Origin: Sulfitobacter sp. DSM 110093
GTDB taxonomy: Bacteria; Pseudomonadota; Alphaproteobacteria; Rhodobacterales; Rhodobacteraceae
NCBI RefSeq assembly: GCF_022788715.1
Contig: NZ_CP085167.1
Location: forward strand, 1,547,001-1,611,000
DNA length: 64,000 bases
Direction: 5' to 3'
Part shown: in pieces, positions 26,088-35,429 of the stretch
How positions within the stretch are numbered: the stretch's first letter is position 1
Layout of the letters: every line of letters begins with the position of its first letter
The notes under the pieces: model-generated
The model's database searches: none
Told to the model about the DNA's origin: nothing
Seen by the model: the letters and a program-made list of their open reading frames with translations, nothing else
Made by a program: the position numbers and the translations under genes

Positions 26088-26585
26088 CTACATCAATTCC
26101 TTCACCGATGTATCTGCCGCCATGTCCATCTCTGCCCGCAGCCGCGTACGGGCGCGGGACAGCCGCGACATGACGGTGCCAAGGGGCAACCCGGTCTGGA
26201 TGGCCAAGGCCTGAGGGCTGCTTTCGCCGTCTTGTACCAGTTGCATCAGCGTCAATTGCTCAGGCGGTAACCGCGCAATCGCGTCCCGCAGATCAGCGCA
26301 GGCAAGTCGGGCAGGAGCGGCAGGGGGCGTAAGGGCCATATCGTCGGCCAATTCTTCTGTCTCGCGCTTTTGTCGCCAGCGCTGTCGGGCGAGGTTGTGT
26401 AGGGTGATCATCGCATAGCGGTCGGGTGTTTCGATCACAGTGCCATCGCGCAGGGTTTGCATCAGTTTCATGGCGGTTTCTTGCATCAGGTCGTCTGCTT
26501 CTTCCGCCGTGTTCGACAGCCGGCGGGCGCGGGCGCTTAGCCGAGGCCACAGGGGGGTGAGCGGGTCTTTTGTATCTGATGTCAT
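26088..26585 (-). CDS. ECF-type RNA polymerase sigma factor
   Basis: 165 residues with sigma region 2 (about 15-80, including TAEEADDLMQETAMKLM and PDRYAMITLHNLARQRWR) and region 4 (about 105-155, LPPEQLTLMQLV and GLPLGTVMSRLSRART). It would direct polymerase to a stress or envelope regulon. No anti-sigma factor gene is adjacent, unlike most ECF pairs. It is divergent from a small exported EF-hand protein across 243 bases, a possible target. In that gap GAAGGC (26782-26787) and GCCTTC (26795-26800) form an inverted repeat. Confidence 0.88.
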   Translation of the reverse strand: MTSDTKDPLTPLWPRLSARARRLSNTAEEADDLMQETAMKLMQTLRDGTVIETPDRYAMITLHNLARQRWRQKRETEELADDMALTPPAAPARLACADLRDAIARLPPEQLTLMQLVQDGESSPQALAIQTGLPLGTVMSRLSRARTRLRAEMDMAADTSVKELM

Positions 26586-26828
26586 CTCTGCCTCTCGTTA
26601 TTTTGCGTTTGGGGCAGGATGCTGATTTCTGAGCGCACAACCAGTACGCGAAATCCGCCGACGCGGGGCAAGGGGGCTTTTTGGGCGAGGGGCCGCTTAA
26701 CCACGGGGCTGCAATCGGCAGACCCCCGCGCGGGTCTTGGGGTGGTCGGACGCAAACAGCGGCGGGCGCGTCTAACACTATGAAGGCACCCGAAGCCTTC
26801 GCATCAAAAACCTAAACGGAGTATCAAA

Positions 26829-27086
26829 ATGACACGACTGACCAAAACCGCCGCCCTCGTAGCAGCCACATTTGCGGTGCCATCCTTCGTCCTAGCCGAC
26901 ACGGTAGAAGTAGACGCAAATGGCGATGGTCTGCTGAGCGTGGCGGAATTGCAGACGGTCTATCCTGAGATCACAGGCGAGCAGTTCTCGGTCATGGATT
27001 TGAACGCCGATGGCGGTTTGGATGCGGCAGAGATTCAGGGCGCGGGTGAATCCGGCATGCTGCCGACAGCGCCAGCAGAGGAATAG
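26829..27086 (+). CDS. Small exported EF-hand (calcium-binding) protein
   Basis: 85 residues: a Sec signal peptide (cleavage likely after VLA) and two EF-hand loops, DANGDGLLSVAE and DLNADGGLDAAE, each with Asp at positions 1, 3 or 5 and Glu at position 12. It should bind calcium in the periplasm or outside the cell. It stands opposite an ECF sigma factor, so it could be part of that regulon; EF-hand/ECF neighbours recur in proteobacteria. CGGAGTATC precedes the ATG. A terminator follows. Confidence 0.88.
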   Translation: MTRLTKTAALVAATFAVPSFVLADTVEVDANGDGLLSVAELQTVYPEITGEQFSVMDLNADGGLDAAEIQGAGESGMLPTAPAEE

Positions 27087-27483
27087 TCTAACACAGAAGG
27101 CTTTTGCCTCTCCCTCAAAAGCTTCGGAAGGGTTCGGATCGAAAGGTCCGGACCTTTTTGCTTTCAAGGATGTTTTAAGAGGAAGGGTGGTCTCGCGCCT
27201 AGAAGACGATGCGAGACAAGATTAAGCGGCTAGGCTGGGCACTAAATCGTATTGCGCCGATAAGGTGTTGATCTAGATCATTAGTCTTCTTCTACCGCTG
27301 ATCTATTTTCCCAGTTGATACATAACTTAAGCGGCGCTTGGCCTACCGAATGTTGCAAATGTGCGACAATCAGCGCATCGCAATTCTGTGAAGTGAAAAA
27401 CATGAAACCGAATACTAGATGGGACGTTGCGTGAGTGACCCTGCGGCGAGGATCGCAGGTCACCTGAATTTAAGGAGCAGAAC
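27087..27483. other. Intergenic region: terminator, then apparently empty
   Basis: Besides the terminator at 27142-27159 this 397-base gap shows no supported gene. The right half is AT-richer and must hold the promoter of the outer-membrane barrel gene at 27484. A short minus-strand frame (27281-27463) lacks a ribosome-binding site and protein-like composition. Confidence 0.6.
27142..27159 (+). terminator. Terminator after the EF-hand gene
   Basis: AAAGGT-CCGG-ACCTTT with two more T (AAAGGTCCGGACCTTTTT) gives a GC-centred palindrome followed by a five-T run, 56 bases beyond the stop codon. Confidence 0.7.
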
Positions 27484-28083
27484 ATGAAACGCACGACAAC
27501 AATCGCGAGCATCGCCCTCATCGCAACAGGCGCACTGGCTGGCGTAGCCGCGGCAGGCTCGCTGGAAGACACTACAGTCGAAGCACCGGTTTTCACACCA
27601 GCGCCGACACCTGTAGCCGTTGATGGCGACTGGACAGGTTTCTACACCGGTCTTCAGGTTGGCCAAACAGACATCGACAGCGACAGCGGGGCGCTTGATG
27701 GTGACGACACATCTTACGGTTTCCACGCCGGTTACGACTATGACTTCGGGAAGTTCGTACTGGGTGGTGAACTCGACTATGACAAAACCGACATCGATCT
27801 GGGCAACAGCGGCGCAGCCGTTGACTCCGTTGCCCGTGCCAAGCTGAAAGCCGGTTACGACTTCGGCAACACGCTGGTCTATGCAACAGCTGGTGCGGCC
27901 CGTGCCGACACGGACGTTGGTGATGAAACTGGCCCCTTCGCTGGTTTGGGTGTCACGTACAAAGTCACAGACCGTTACACCGTCGGTGGCGAAGTGCTGC
28001 AGCACAAATTTGACGACGTAGGCGGCACAGGCGACGATCTTGACGCGACAACGATCTCCCTGCGCGGCTCCATGCGCTTCTAA
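27484..28083 (+). CDS. Outer-membrane beta-barrel protein (small porin/opacity-like)
   Basis: 199 residues. A signal peptide (cleavage after AAAG or VAAA) and a short Pro/Thr/Val linker precede an eight-strand barrel: WTGFYTGLQVGQT starts the first strand, alternating aromatic/glycine strands follow (YGFHAGYDYDFG, VLGGELDYDKTD), and the chain ends with the outer-membrane signature RGSMRF, terminal Phe. Its acidic loops carry many Asp residues. It resembles the Omp25/Omp31-like surface proteins of alphaproteobacteria. AAGGAG precedes the ATG and a strong terminator follows. Confidence 0.9.
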   Translation: MKRTTTIASIALIATGALAGVAAAGSLEDTTVEAPVFTPAPTPVAVDGDWTGFYTGLQVGQTDIDSDSGALDGDDTSYGFHAGYDYDFGKFVLGGELDYDKTDIDLGNSGAAVDSVARAKLKAGYDFGNTLVYATAGAARADTDVGDETGPFAGLGVTYKVTDRYTVGGEVLQHKFDDVGGTGDDLDATTISLRGSMRF

Positions 28084-28117
28084 TCTGTTCCGGCGCGTTA
28101 ACGCGCTTGGATGAACG

Positions 28118-28148
28118 GGCCGGCTTCCAGAAGGGGGCCGGCCTTTTT
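28118..28148 (+). terminator. Rho-independent terminator after the barrel gene
   Basis: GGCCGGC (28118-28124) pairs with GCCGGCC (28137-28143) and is followed by five T. It lies 35 bases after the stop and separates the gene from the convergent aminotransferase. Confidence 0.88.
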
Positions 28149-28155
28149 CATGGAT

Positions 28156-29337
28156 CTATGCCGCGCGGCTGGCGCGCCCTTCGGCAAAGCTGCAGAGGCT
28201 TCGTAGTGCTGTTTCAAATGCACTGTCTTCGATGGTCATAGCGACGCGCACATGGCCCGCCGCCGCCGCACCAAAACTCTCGCCGGGCATGACCGCGATG
28301 TGGAGGTTTTCCAGCAATGCGTCGGCAAATTCGCTGCCACTTAGCCCCGTGGCCCGGATATCCAGCATCAGGTACATCGCCCCTTGCGAAGGCACCAAAC
28401 GCACCACATTCTGCTCAGCCAAGACCTGATGGGCCAGCGCCCGACGACGTTCAAACGGTGCGCCGATTTCCTGCTCTAGTGCATGACCCTGAGCAAGAGC
28501 ATAATCGCTCGCGTCCTGAATGAACCCCGGCACGCCGTAGTTGGTATGGGTGGCGAGGTCGATGATATCGGCGATGATGTCCTCAGGCCCGATGATCCAG
28601 CCACAGCGGCTGCCGGTCATGGCGTGCGATTTCGACATGGAGCCGATGACCAGCGTGCGATCCGCCATGCCGGGCAGGGCACGGGCGCTTAGGTGTTCGC
28701 CTTCCCAAATCTGGGTGTCGTAAACCTCATCTGAGACCAGCCATAGATCACGATCTTGGCAGGCCGTTGCGATCTCGGTCAAAGTCTCACGACCATAGAT
28801 CACCCCGGTTGGGTTATTAGGCGTGTTGATCAACAGCGCCTTCGCGCCATCAGCCGCCGCGATGAGGTCGGCCGCGCGTGGACGAAACCCTAGATCAGCC
28901 CGCGCCTCTACCGCAATGGGGCGTGCCCCAGCGGCGCGTAGGGTGCCGGGGTAGGTGGCATAATAGGGGTCAATATAAAGCGCCGCATCACCCGGATCAC
29001 AGACTGCCATAAACGCCGCAAACAGCCCCGCCTGACCGCCCGGTGTCACCACGACATTGTCACGGGTGGTGGGTACGCCGGTCCGGTCCTGAGCCCGCTG
29101 CGCAATCCGGTCGCGCAGGGCATCGGTACCCGGCACCGCGGCATAACCGGTATGGCCCCCAAGCGCCGTGCGGTGCATCTCTTGCAAGATGGGCGCGGCG
29201 GTGCGGATGTCATGCTCACCAATGGTCAGCTCAGTCACTGGCACCCCAGCTGCGATCATCGCGCGTGATTTATGAAAAACTTCCCAGCCGTCGGACCCTC
29301 CGGCCAGAACCCCTTTGATGCGCGATGATCTATCCAT
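28156..29337 (-). CDS. Class I/II pyridoxal-phosphate aminotransferase
   Basis: 393 residues, fold type I. Visible are GGQAGLFAAFMA for cofactor phosphate binding, NTPNNPTGVIY, LVSDEVYD with the Asp and Tyr that contact the ring, and SMSKSHAMTGSRCGWI with the Schiff-base lysine. It belongs to the broad aspartate/aromatic aminotransferase group; the substrate cannot be fixed. AGGAGG stands before the ATG at 29337. It is divergent from the cysS leader region. Confidence 0.88.
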   Translation of the reverse strand: MDRSSRIKGVLAGGSDGWEVFHKSRAMIAAGVPVTELTIGEHDIRTAAPILQEMHRTALGGHTGYAAVPGTDALRDRIAQRAQDRTGVPTTRDNVVVTPGGQAGLFAAFMAVCDPGDAALYIDPYYATYPGTLRAAGARPIAVEARADLGFRPRAADLIAAADGAKALLINTPNNPTGVIYGRETLTEIATACQDRDLWLVSDEVYDTQIWEGEHLSARALPGMADRTLVIGSMSKSHAMTGSRCGWIIGPEDIIADIIDLATHTNYGVPGFIQDASDYALAQGHALEQEIGAPFERRRALAHQVLAEQNVVRLVPSQGAMYLMLDIRATGLSGSEFADALLENLHIAVMPGESFGAAAAGHVRVAMTIEDSAFETALRSLCSFAEGRASRAA

Positions 29338-29464
29338 AGTGCCTCCTGAAATTTGCCCCAAGGGGGCAGAGGCATGCCGTTTTGTCAATCCGTTCGGCCC
29401 GGTGCGAGCCGCGCATTTTCGCACCCATTAGATCAACTAGCTAAAACTTAACCAGACAAGGGGC

Positions 29465-29493
29465 TTGGCGGATGAGGGCAGGCTTGCTACAAG
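29465..29493 (+). promoter_or_regulatory. Putative sigma-70 promoter of the cysS leader
   Basis: TTGGCG (29465-29470) and TACAAG (29488-29493) are separated by exactly 17 bases. A start site seven bases after the -10 box falls on A29500, which is the first base of the leader ATG; the transcript would then begin with its start codon. Confidence 0.45.
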
Positions 29494-29499
29494 TCAGTC

Positions 29500-29541
29500 A
29501 TGAACACCGCAACGCTCATTATTTGCTGCATTACCCGCTGA
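29500..29541 (+). CDS. Cys-codon leader peptide (uORF) ahead of cysS
   Basis: A 13-codon frame [13 protein letters not shown] with tandem Cys codons TGC-TGC at 29524-29529 and a stop at 29539-29541, 88 bases before cysS. No Shine-Dalgarno is seen and the predicted start site coincides with the ATG, as in the leaderless trpL of Sinorhizobium. The last codons contain CCCGC (29534-29538), which can pair with GCGGG (29551-29555). That same segment, as CGCGGGC (29550-29556), pairs perfectly with GCCCGCG (29597-29603), or as CGCGGG with CCCGCG (29609-29614) next to the cysS AAGGA. This is an attenuator-like layout that could sense charged tRNA-Cys. Confidence 0.5.
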   Translation: MNTATLIICCITR

Positions 29542-29549
29542 GACTTCCT

Positions 29550-29620
29550 CGCGGGCCGCTGTTCACGTCATTCCCATTCTGACAAAACTATGCCAAGCCC
29601 GCGTCACACCCGCGCAAGGA
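29550..29620 (+). promoter_or_regulatory. Alternative-hairpin region between Cys uORF and cysS
   Basis: The segment CGCGGGC (29550-29556) can choose between a partner inside the uORF (29534-29538) and partners downstream (29597-29603 or 29609-29614). The last lies next to the Shine-Dalgarno AAGGA (29616-29620). No T-tract follows, so control of translation or mRNA stability is more likely than transcription termination. Direction of the effect is not deducible. Confidence 0.4.
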
Positions 29621-29629
29621 CGCCTGCCC

Positions 29630-31000
29630 ATGACCCGTGACCTGACGATCAAGCTGCACAACACCGCCACCCGGAAGAAAGAGGATTTCACGCCGATTGA
29701 TGCGCAGAATGTGCGGATGTATGTCTGTGGCCCCACGGTCTATGACCGGGCGCATCTGGGCAACGCGCGGCCCGTGATCGTGTTTGATGTGCTCTTCCGG
29801 CTCCTGCGGCACGTCTATGGCCCCGAACAGGTTACTTACGTGCGCAACTTCACCGATGTCGATGACAAGATTAACGCCCGCGCCGCGACAAGCGGGCGCA
29901 GCATCGGCGAGATCACGGCCGAGACCACCCAGTGGTATCTCGATGACATGGCCGCCGTCGGTGCGCTGGAGCCTGATCACATGCCCCGTGCCACGCAATA
30001 CATCCCGCAGATGGTTGCGATGATCCGCGGCTTGATCGATGAAGGCTACGCCTATGAGGCCGAAGGCCATGTGCTGTTCCGGGTGCGCAAATATGCCGAA
30101 TATGGCGCGCTCTCGGGCCGGTCGATCGACGATATGATCGCAGGCGCTCGGGTCGAAGTCGCGCCTTATAAAGAAGACCCGATGGATTTCGTGCTCTGGA
30201 AACCTTCGGATGAGGCCACGCCAGGCTGGGAGTCGCCTTGGGGGCAGGGCCGTCCGGGCTGGCATATCGAATGCTCCGCCATGGCGCATGACCTGCTGGG
30301 GGAGCAGTTCGACATCCACGGCGGTGGCATCGATCTGCAATTCCCGCATCATGAAAATGAGATCGCCCAGTCAAAATGCGCGGGCCACGGCTTTGCCAAC
30401 TACTGGCTGCACAATGAGATGTTGCAGGTCGAGGGCAAGAAGATGTCCAAGAGCTTGGGCAATTTCTTTACCGTGCGCGATCTGCTGGATCAGGGCGTGC
30501 AGGGCGAGGTGATCCGCTTCGTGATGCTCTCGACCCATTACCGCAAGCCGATGGACTGGACCGAGAAAAAGCGTGAGGAGGCCGAAAAGACCCTGCGCAA
30601 ATGGTATCTTCAGGCGGCGGAGGCCGAGGCCGCGACGCCTTCTTCGGACCTCGTCACGCTCTTGGCAGATGACCTCAACACCCACGGTGCGCTGACCGAA
30701 TGCCACCGTCTGTCGAATGCGGGCGATACGGCAGGGCTGCGCGGCGCGCTCTCGCTTTTGGGGCTGCTGGATGATCTGATCCCTGAATGGGCCGCGGCGC
30801 AGGCGCTCGATCTCAGCGATGTCGAAGCTTTTCTAAGTGATGCCCGTGCCACCGCGATGGAGACGAAGGATTTCGCGCAAGTCGACCGGATCAAAACCGC
30901 GCTCACCTCCGTCGGGATCGAAGTCCAGATGAGCAAGGACGGCGTGAAACTGACCCCACCGCCCGGCTTTGATCGGGCGCAGTTGGAGGGGTTGTTGTGA
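29630..31000 (+). CDS. cysS: Cysteinyl-tRNA synthetase
   Basis: 456 residues, class I synthetase charging tRNA-Cys. The Zn-binding cysteine region YVCGPTVYD is followed by the HIGH-box variant HLGN near residue 41. Further landmarks are WHIECSAMA, the zinc/His motif [26 protein letters not shown] near 270, and a DALR-type helical C terminus. AAGGA precedes the ATG. It is preceded by a Cys-rich uORF and overlaps cimA (GTGA), so the two are co-expressed. Confidence 0.97.
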   Translation: MTRDLTIKLHNTATRKKEDFTPIDAQNVRMYVCGPTVYDRAHLGNARPVIVFDVLFRLLRHVYGPEQVTYVRNFTDVDDKINARAATSGRSIGEITAETTQWYLDDMAAVGALEPDHMPRATQYIPQMVAMIRGLIDEGYAYEAEGHVLFRVRKYAEYGALSGRSIDDMIAGARVEVAPYKEDPMDFVLWKPSDEATPGWESPWGQGRPGWHIECSAMAHDLLGEQFDIHGGGIDLQFPHHENEIAQSKCAGHGFANYWLHNEMLQVEGKKMSKSLGNFFTVRDLLDQGVQGEVIRFVMLSTHYRKPMDWTEKKREEAEKTLRKWYLQAAEAEAATPSSDLVTLLADDLNTHGALTECHRLSNAGDTAGLRGALSLLGLLDDLIPEWAAAQALDLSDVEAFLSDARATAMETKDFAQVDRIKTALTSVGIEVQMSKDGVKLTPPPGFDRAQLEGLL

Positions 31001-32613
31001 CCCGCGAACGTCTCAGGCTTTATGACACCACGCTGCGCGATGGGCAGCAGACCCAAGGCGTTCAATTCTCCACTGACGAGAAACGCCAGATCGCCGAGGC
31101 GCTGGATGCGCTTGGGGTGGACTATATCGAAGGCGGCTGGCCCGGTGCGAACCCAACCGACAGCGCGTTCTTCGACGCGGCACCGCCCACCTCGGCACGG
31201 CTCACCGCCTTCGGCATGACCAAACGTGCGGGCATGTCGGCGGAAAATGACGATGTGCTGGCCGCCGTCTTGAACGCAGGGACGCGGTCGGTCTGCATCG
31301 TCGGCAAGACCCATGACTTCCACGTCAAAACCGCCCTTGGCATCACGCTGAAGGAAAACACCGACAACATCGCCAAATCCGTCGCCCATCTGGTCTCCCA
31401 AGGGCGCGAGGCGCTGTTTGATGCAGAGCATTTCTTTGACGGCTATAAGGCCAACCCCGACTACGCGCTTGAGGCGATCCGCGCGGCCTATGAGGCGGGT
31501 GCGCGCTGGATCGTGTTGTGCGATACCAATGGCGGCACGCTGCCCGAGGAGATCGGGCGCATCACCCGCGATGTGATCGCCGCAGGCATTCCCGGCGACC
31601 GGCTGGGCATCCACACCCACGACGACACTGAGAACGCTGTCGCCTGTACACTGGCCGCCATCGACGCAGGCGTGCGCCAAATCCAAGGCACGCTGAATGG
31701 GCTGGGTGAACGCTGCGGCAATGCGAACCTCACCACGCTGATCCCGATCCTGCTGCTCAAAGAACCCTATGCCAGCAAGTATGTGATTGGCGTCAGCCTT
31801 GAAGCGCTCCGTGGGCTGACCCGCACCAGTCGGATGTTGGACGAAATCCTTAACCGCGTGCCGATGAAACAGGCAGGCTTCGTCGGCTCTTCGGCCTTTG
31901 CGCATAAGGCGGGGCTGCATGCGTCGGCCATCGCCAAAGACCCCAGCACCTATGAACATATCGACCCGGCGCTGGTGGGCAACGCGCGGATCATTCCCAT
32001 GTCAAACCAAGCCGGGCAGTCCAACCTGCGCAAACGCTTGGGCGATGCAGGGCTGGCGGTTGAAAAAGGCGATCCGGCGCTTAGCCGCATTCTAGACGTG
32101 GTCAAGGATCGTGAGGCGCAGGGCTATGCCTATGACACCGCGCAGGCCAGTTTTGAATTGCTGGCGCGCGATGTGATGGGCCAACTGCCGCACCTGTTCG
32201 AAGTCGAGCGTTACCGCGTCACGGTGGAACGCCGCCGCAATGCCGAGGGGCGGATGGTCAGCCTATCCGAAGCGGTCGTTGTGATTGAAGTGGATGGGGA
32301 AAAGCGCCTTTCAGTCTCGGAATCCCTTGATGAAGGCGGGGCAGACCGCGGTCCAGTTAACGCGCTCTCCAAAGCGCTCGCGAAAGACCTCGGCAAATAC
32401 AGCAGCCTTTTGGACGACATGCGTCTGGTTGACTTCAAAGTGCGGATCACTCAAGGCGGCACCGAAGCCACCACCCGCGTCATCATCGACAGCGAAGACG
32501 GGCAGGGGCGGCGCTGGTCCACCGTGGGCGTCAGCGCAAACATACTCGACGCTTCGTTTGAAGCGCTGCTTGATGCGATACGTTGGAAATTGATCCGGGA
32601 CCGCGCCCAATGA
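30997..32613 (+). CDS. cimA: (R)-citramalate synthase
   Basis: 538 residues. The DRE-TIM metallolyase barrel starts [16 protein letters not shown] and holds the metal-binding HTHDD and [14 protein letters not shown]. After a linker, the C-terminal LeuA dimerisation/regulatory domain spans about 390-530. It condenses pyruvate and acetyl-CoA to citramalate for isoleucine synthesis independent of threonine. The length and the domain order distinguish it from short homocitrate synthases. GTG start at 30997 overlaps the cysS stop; its own stop overlaps the next ATG (ATGA). Confidence 0.93.
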   Translation: MTRERLRLYDTTLRDGQQTQGVQFSTDEKRQIAEALDALGVDYIEGGWPGANPTDSAFFDAAPPTSARLTAFGMTKRAGMSAENDDVLAAVLNAGTRSVCIVGKTHDFHVKTALGITLKENTDNIAKSVAHLVSQGREALFDAEHFFDGYKANPDYALEAIRAAYEAGARWIVLCDTNGGTLPEEIGRITRDVIAAGIPGDRLGIHTHDDTENAVACTLAAIDAGVRQIQGTLNGLGERCGNANLTTLIPILLLKEPYASKYVIGVSLEALRGLTRTSRMLDEILNRVPMKQAGFVGSSAFAHKAGLHASAIAKDPSTYEHIDPALVGNARIIPMSNQAGQSNLRKRLGDAGLAVEKGDPALSRILDVVKDREAQGYAYDTAQASFELLARDVMGQLPHLFEVERYRVTVERRRNAEGRMVSLSEAVVVIEVDGEKRLSVSESLDEGGADRGPVNALSKALAKDLGKYSSLLDDMRLVDFKVRITQGGTEATTRVIIDSEDGQGRRWSTVGVSANILDASFEALLDAIRWKLIRDRAQ

Positions 32614-33329
32614 CAGATGATATGACCGCCTTTTTCACGCTCCACCGCGACCTGCCGCGCGAAGGGCCGGGGGAGCCTTCGGACGTGAACTGGGCTGTGG
32701 AACAGGTCGACCTGCCCGCGCGTGCCGAGATTGCGGATGTGGCCTGCGGCCCCGGCAGCGACATCGGCGCACTCCGCGCGGCGGTCCCGCAGGGACATGT
32801 CACCGCACTCGATAAGACCGCGCATTTTGTCGACACCGCACGTGGCCGTTTCGTGGCGGATGGCAATGTCACCCTGCTGCGCGCGGATATGGCCGCCATC
32901 GCCAATGAATACGACCTGATCTGGTGCGCCGGTGCCGTCTATTTCCTTGGCGTTACCGAAGCGTTGACCCGCTGGCGTAAATCGCTGCGCAAGGGTGGTG
33001 TGGTGGCATTCTCCGAGCCTTGCTGGCTGACCGATACCCCTTCCGACAAAGCCCGCGCGCAATGGGCCGATTATCCGGCGATGAGTGATACAGACGGCAT
33101 TGCCGAACGGGTCCACGCGGCAGGGTATGAGGTGGTGGCGACCCGTGTTCTGTCGGATGAGGCTTGGGAAAATTACTACACCCCGCTGGAGGCCCGTATC
33201 GAAAAGCTGCGCCCCGGCGCGGATGACGCATTGGCGCAGGTGCTAGATGCAACAGAGGCGGAAATCGCCTGTTGGCGCGCGCACCGCGAGGAATTCGGCT
33301 ATCTGTTGACGGTGGCACGCCCCGCATGA
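32610..33329 (+). CDS. Class I SAM-dependent methyltransferase
   Basis: 239 residues with the Rossmann-like SAM-binding motif EIADVACGPGSDIGAL near residue 40 and the following acidic loop ALDKTAHFVD; the motif-IV region is DLIWCAGAVYFLG. Its length and layout fit small-molecule methyltransferases of the Methyltransf_25/11 type. It is coupled to cimA by ATGA and to the next gene by another ATGA, so four genes from cysS onward form a tight chain. The substrate is unknown. Confidence 0.85.
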   Translation: MTDDMTAFFTLHRDLPREGPGEPSDVNWAVEQVDLPARAEIADVACGPGSDIGALRAAVPQGHVTALDKTAHFVDTARGRFVADGNVTLLRADMAAIANEYDLIWCAGAVYFLGVTEALTRWRKSLRKGGVVAFSEPCWLTDTPSDKARAQWADYPAMSDTDGIAERVHAAGYEVVATRVLSDEAWENYYTPLEARIEKLRPGADDALAQVLDATEAEIACWRAHREEFGYLLTVARPA

Positions 33330-34090
33330 CCTTCGACGCCGACCTAAACGCCTGCGCGGCCATGGTAGAGCGCGCCGACCCATGGCGCTTTCGCGCGGCC
33401 ATGGCCGCACCCCTTGAGGCACGCAAGCTGCTCTTCCCGCTCTATGCCTTTAACGTCGAAGTGGCCCGCGCGCCATGGGTCACGCAAGAGGCGATGATCG
33501 CCGAGATGCGTCTGCAATGGTGGCGCGACGCGCTGGAGGAGATTGCCAAGGGCGGTCCCGTCAGGCGTCACGAAGTTACCACGCCGCTGGCAAGGGCCAT
33601 CGCCCCAGAGGATGCAGAACTGCTCGACGAACTCGTCGCCGCGCGGCGGTGGGATATTTATAAAGACCCGTTTGAAGATGCCGCCCACTTTGAGCGTTAC
33701 ATCGACCAAACCGCTGGTCATCTGATGTGGGTGGCAGCGCGCCGCCTAGGTGCGACCGATGAAACCACCGTGCGCGATGCGGCCTACGCAACCGGGATTG
33801 CAGCATGGCTTTGCGCCATTCCCACCTTGGAGGAAGCAGGCCGCGTTCCGCTGTTGGACGGTACGGCAGAAGGGGTTTCGACTCTCGCATCGGGCGCGTT
33901 GGGCCGTCTGAAGTCGGCCCGCGCCAACCGTGGAAGGTTCCCCGGCTCGGCCAGCGCGGCCGTGCTTCCAGCAGCCCACGCTGGGCCGGTATTGCGGGCG
34001 GCAGTGGCAGACCCGCAAAAGGTTTCCCAAGCTGCCCTGCCGGACCCGCGCCGCCATTTCGCGCTTCGGGCCATGGTCTCGCGCTGGTAG
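33326..34090 (+). CDS. Squalene/phytoene-synthase-fold protein, NDUFAF6-like
   Basis: 254 residues with the all-helical prenyl-synthase fold: PLEARKLLFPLYAFNVEVAR, MRLQWWRDALEEI and DIYKDPFEDAAHFERYIDQTAG. The Asp-rich DxxxD pairs that bind diphosphate in true squalene and phytoene synthases are replaced (FNVEVA at the first site), as in NDUFAF6, a complex I assembly factor. A non-catalytic role in respiratory complex assembly is thus as likely as isoprenoid synthesis. ATGA coupling to the methyltransferase. Confidence 0.8.
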   Translation: MTFDADLNACAAMVERADPWRFRAAMAAPLEARKLLFPLYAFNVEVARAPWVTQEAMIAEMRLQWWRDALEEIAKGGPVRRHEVTTPLARAIAPEDAELLDELVAARRWDIYKDPFEDAAHFERYIDQTAGHLMWVAARRLGATDETTVRDAAYATGIAAWLCAIPTLEEAGRVPLLDGTAEGVSTLASGALGRLKSARANRGRFPGSASAAVLPAAHAGPVLRAAVADPQKVSQAALPDPRRHFALRAMVSRW

Positions 34091-34094
34091 GCGC

Positions 34095-35306
34095 TTAGCT
34101 CGGCTGCGTTTCACGACGGCTGCGCAGCACCAGCCAGATCAGCGAGCCACCTGCCAATACCAAGAACGGCACCATGGCAAGGTTCACCGCCGCCCAGCCT
34201 TCTTGTGCCGTGCCACCCGAGCAGTTCATCAGCCCGCCCGATGCGAGCGAGGCAACGGTCACGCCGCCAAAGACCAGCAAATCGTTCAAGCCCTGCATCC
34301 GTCCACGCTCATGCGGTTCGTGCGCGCCGGCAAGCATCGTGGTTGCGCCGATAAAGCCAAAGTTCCAACCCAGCCCCAAGAGGATCAGCGCAATGTAAAA
34401 GTTGCTAAGTTCCACCCCCTGCAGCGCCACCAGACCAGCGGCTGCAAGGATCGCAATGCCAAGGCCCATGATCCGCTCAACCCCGAAACGGCTGATCAGA
34501 TGCCCGGTAAAGAAGGATGGCGCGAACATCGCCAGCACATGGCCGGTGACCACATAGCCCGCATTGTCTTGGCTATACCCACACCCCACGACAGCCAGCG
34601 GCGTCGATGTCATGACAAGGTTCATCAGCGCATAAGACACCATGGCGCAGATTACCGCCACGGCGATGCGCGGCGTGGTCAGGAGTTCCCAACGGCTACG
34701 GCCCTTGGGCGCGTCATGCGCCGGGATCGGCGGCTTGGGAATGTCGATAAACAAAAACAGCACTGCGCCCATCAGGTTCACCGCAACCACGGCAAGATAG
34801 GTGCCAAGGAACGGCACCACGAGGCTGCCCGAAGTCGCTGTGGCAAGCTGGGGCCCGATGATAGCAGAGACAAGGCCGCCTGCCATGACATAGGATATCG
34901 CCTTGGGCCGGAAATCATCCGATGCGGTATCGGCAGCGGCAAAGCGGTAGAACCCCTGCGCTGACATGTAGACACCAGTGAGCAACGAGCCGAGCAAAAA
35001 GACCGGAAAAGAGGCCAGATAAAGTCCATAGGCTGCCACCGCGCCCCCCAAAGCCCCGCCCGCAGCGCCTAGGAAAAAGCCCGCTTTACGGCCATAACGC
35101 TGCATCACGGTCGAGATTGGCGTGGCCGCGAGCATTGAGCCCAGAACGATCATCGAAATCGGCAGCGTCGCCAGACAAACATTCGTCGCAAGCGAATGCC
35201 CAGCAAGCCCCCCGACCAAAAAGATCATCGGCATTTGCGCCCCGAGAAAGGCCTGCGCTGCCACCAGCACCGCCACGTTGCGCCGTGCGCGTCTGTCGTC
35301 GATCAT
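34095..35306 (-). CDS. MFS transporter
   Basis: 403 residues, about 12 membrane segments of the major facilitator superfamily. The loop between segments 2 and 3 reads PISTVMQRYGRKAGFF, the conserved MFS motif A in variant form. The central cytoplasmic loop (PIPAHDAPKGRSRWE) is short. The substrate is unknown; the family resembles bacterial drug and metabolite exporters. GAGGAAT precedes the ATG at 35306. It is convergent with the NDUFAF6-like gene, four bases away. Confidence 0.87.
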   Translation of the reverse strand: MIDDRRARRNVAVLVAAQAFLGAQMPMIFLVGGLAGHSLATNVCLATLPISMIVLGSMLAATPISTVMQRYGRKAGFFLGAAGGALGGAVAAYGLYLASFPVFLLGSLLTGVYMSAQGFYRFAAADTASDDFRPKAISYVMAGGLVSAIIGPQLATATSGSLVVPFLGTYLAVVAVNLMGAVLFLFIDIPKPPIPAHDAPKGRSRWELLTTPRIAVAVICAMVSYALMNLVMTSTPLAVVGCGYSQDNAGYVVTGHVLAMFAPSFFTGHLISRFGVERIMGLGIAILAAAGLVALQGVELSNFYIALILLGLGWNFGFIGATTMLAGAHEPHERGRMQGLNDLLVFGGVTVASLASGGLMNCSGGTAQEGWAAVNLAMVPFLVLAGGSLIWLVLRSRRETQPS

Positions 35307-35429
35307 GTCTGAATTCCTCACTTGCCGCCAAGGCGTAGCCTTGCCGTTGGGTAAGGGCAAGTCCGCCACGGCTTTTTGCGTCGCGCTTGGCGCTTGCGCC
35401 CGGAGCCAAGCTCGCCGATGATCGCGCCA

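Noticed and set aside
30610..31959. Long open frame (449 codons) antisense to cysS and cimA
   Set aside because: It lies exactly opposite two certain genes, its translation is repetitive in His/Gln/Gly/Arg without family motifs, and such antisense frames are common in GC-rich DNA.
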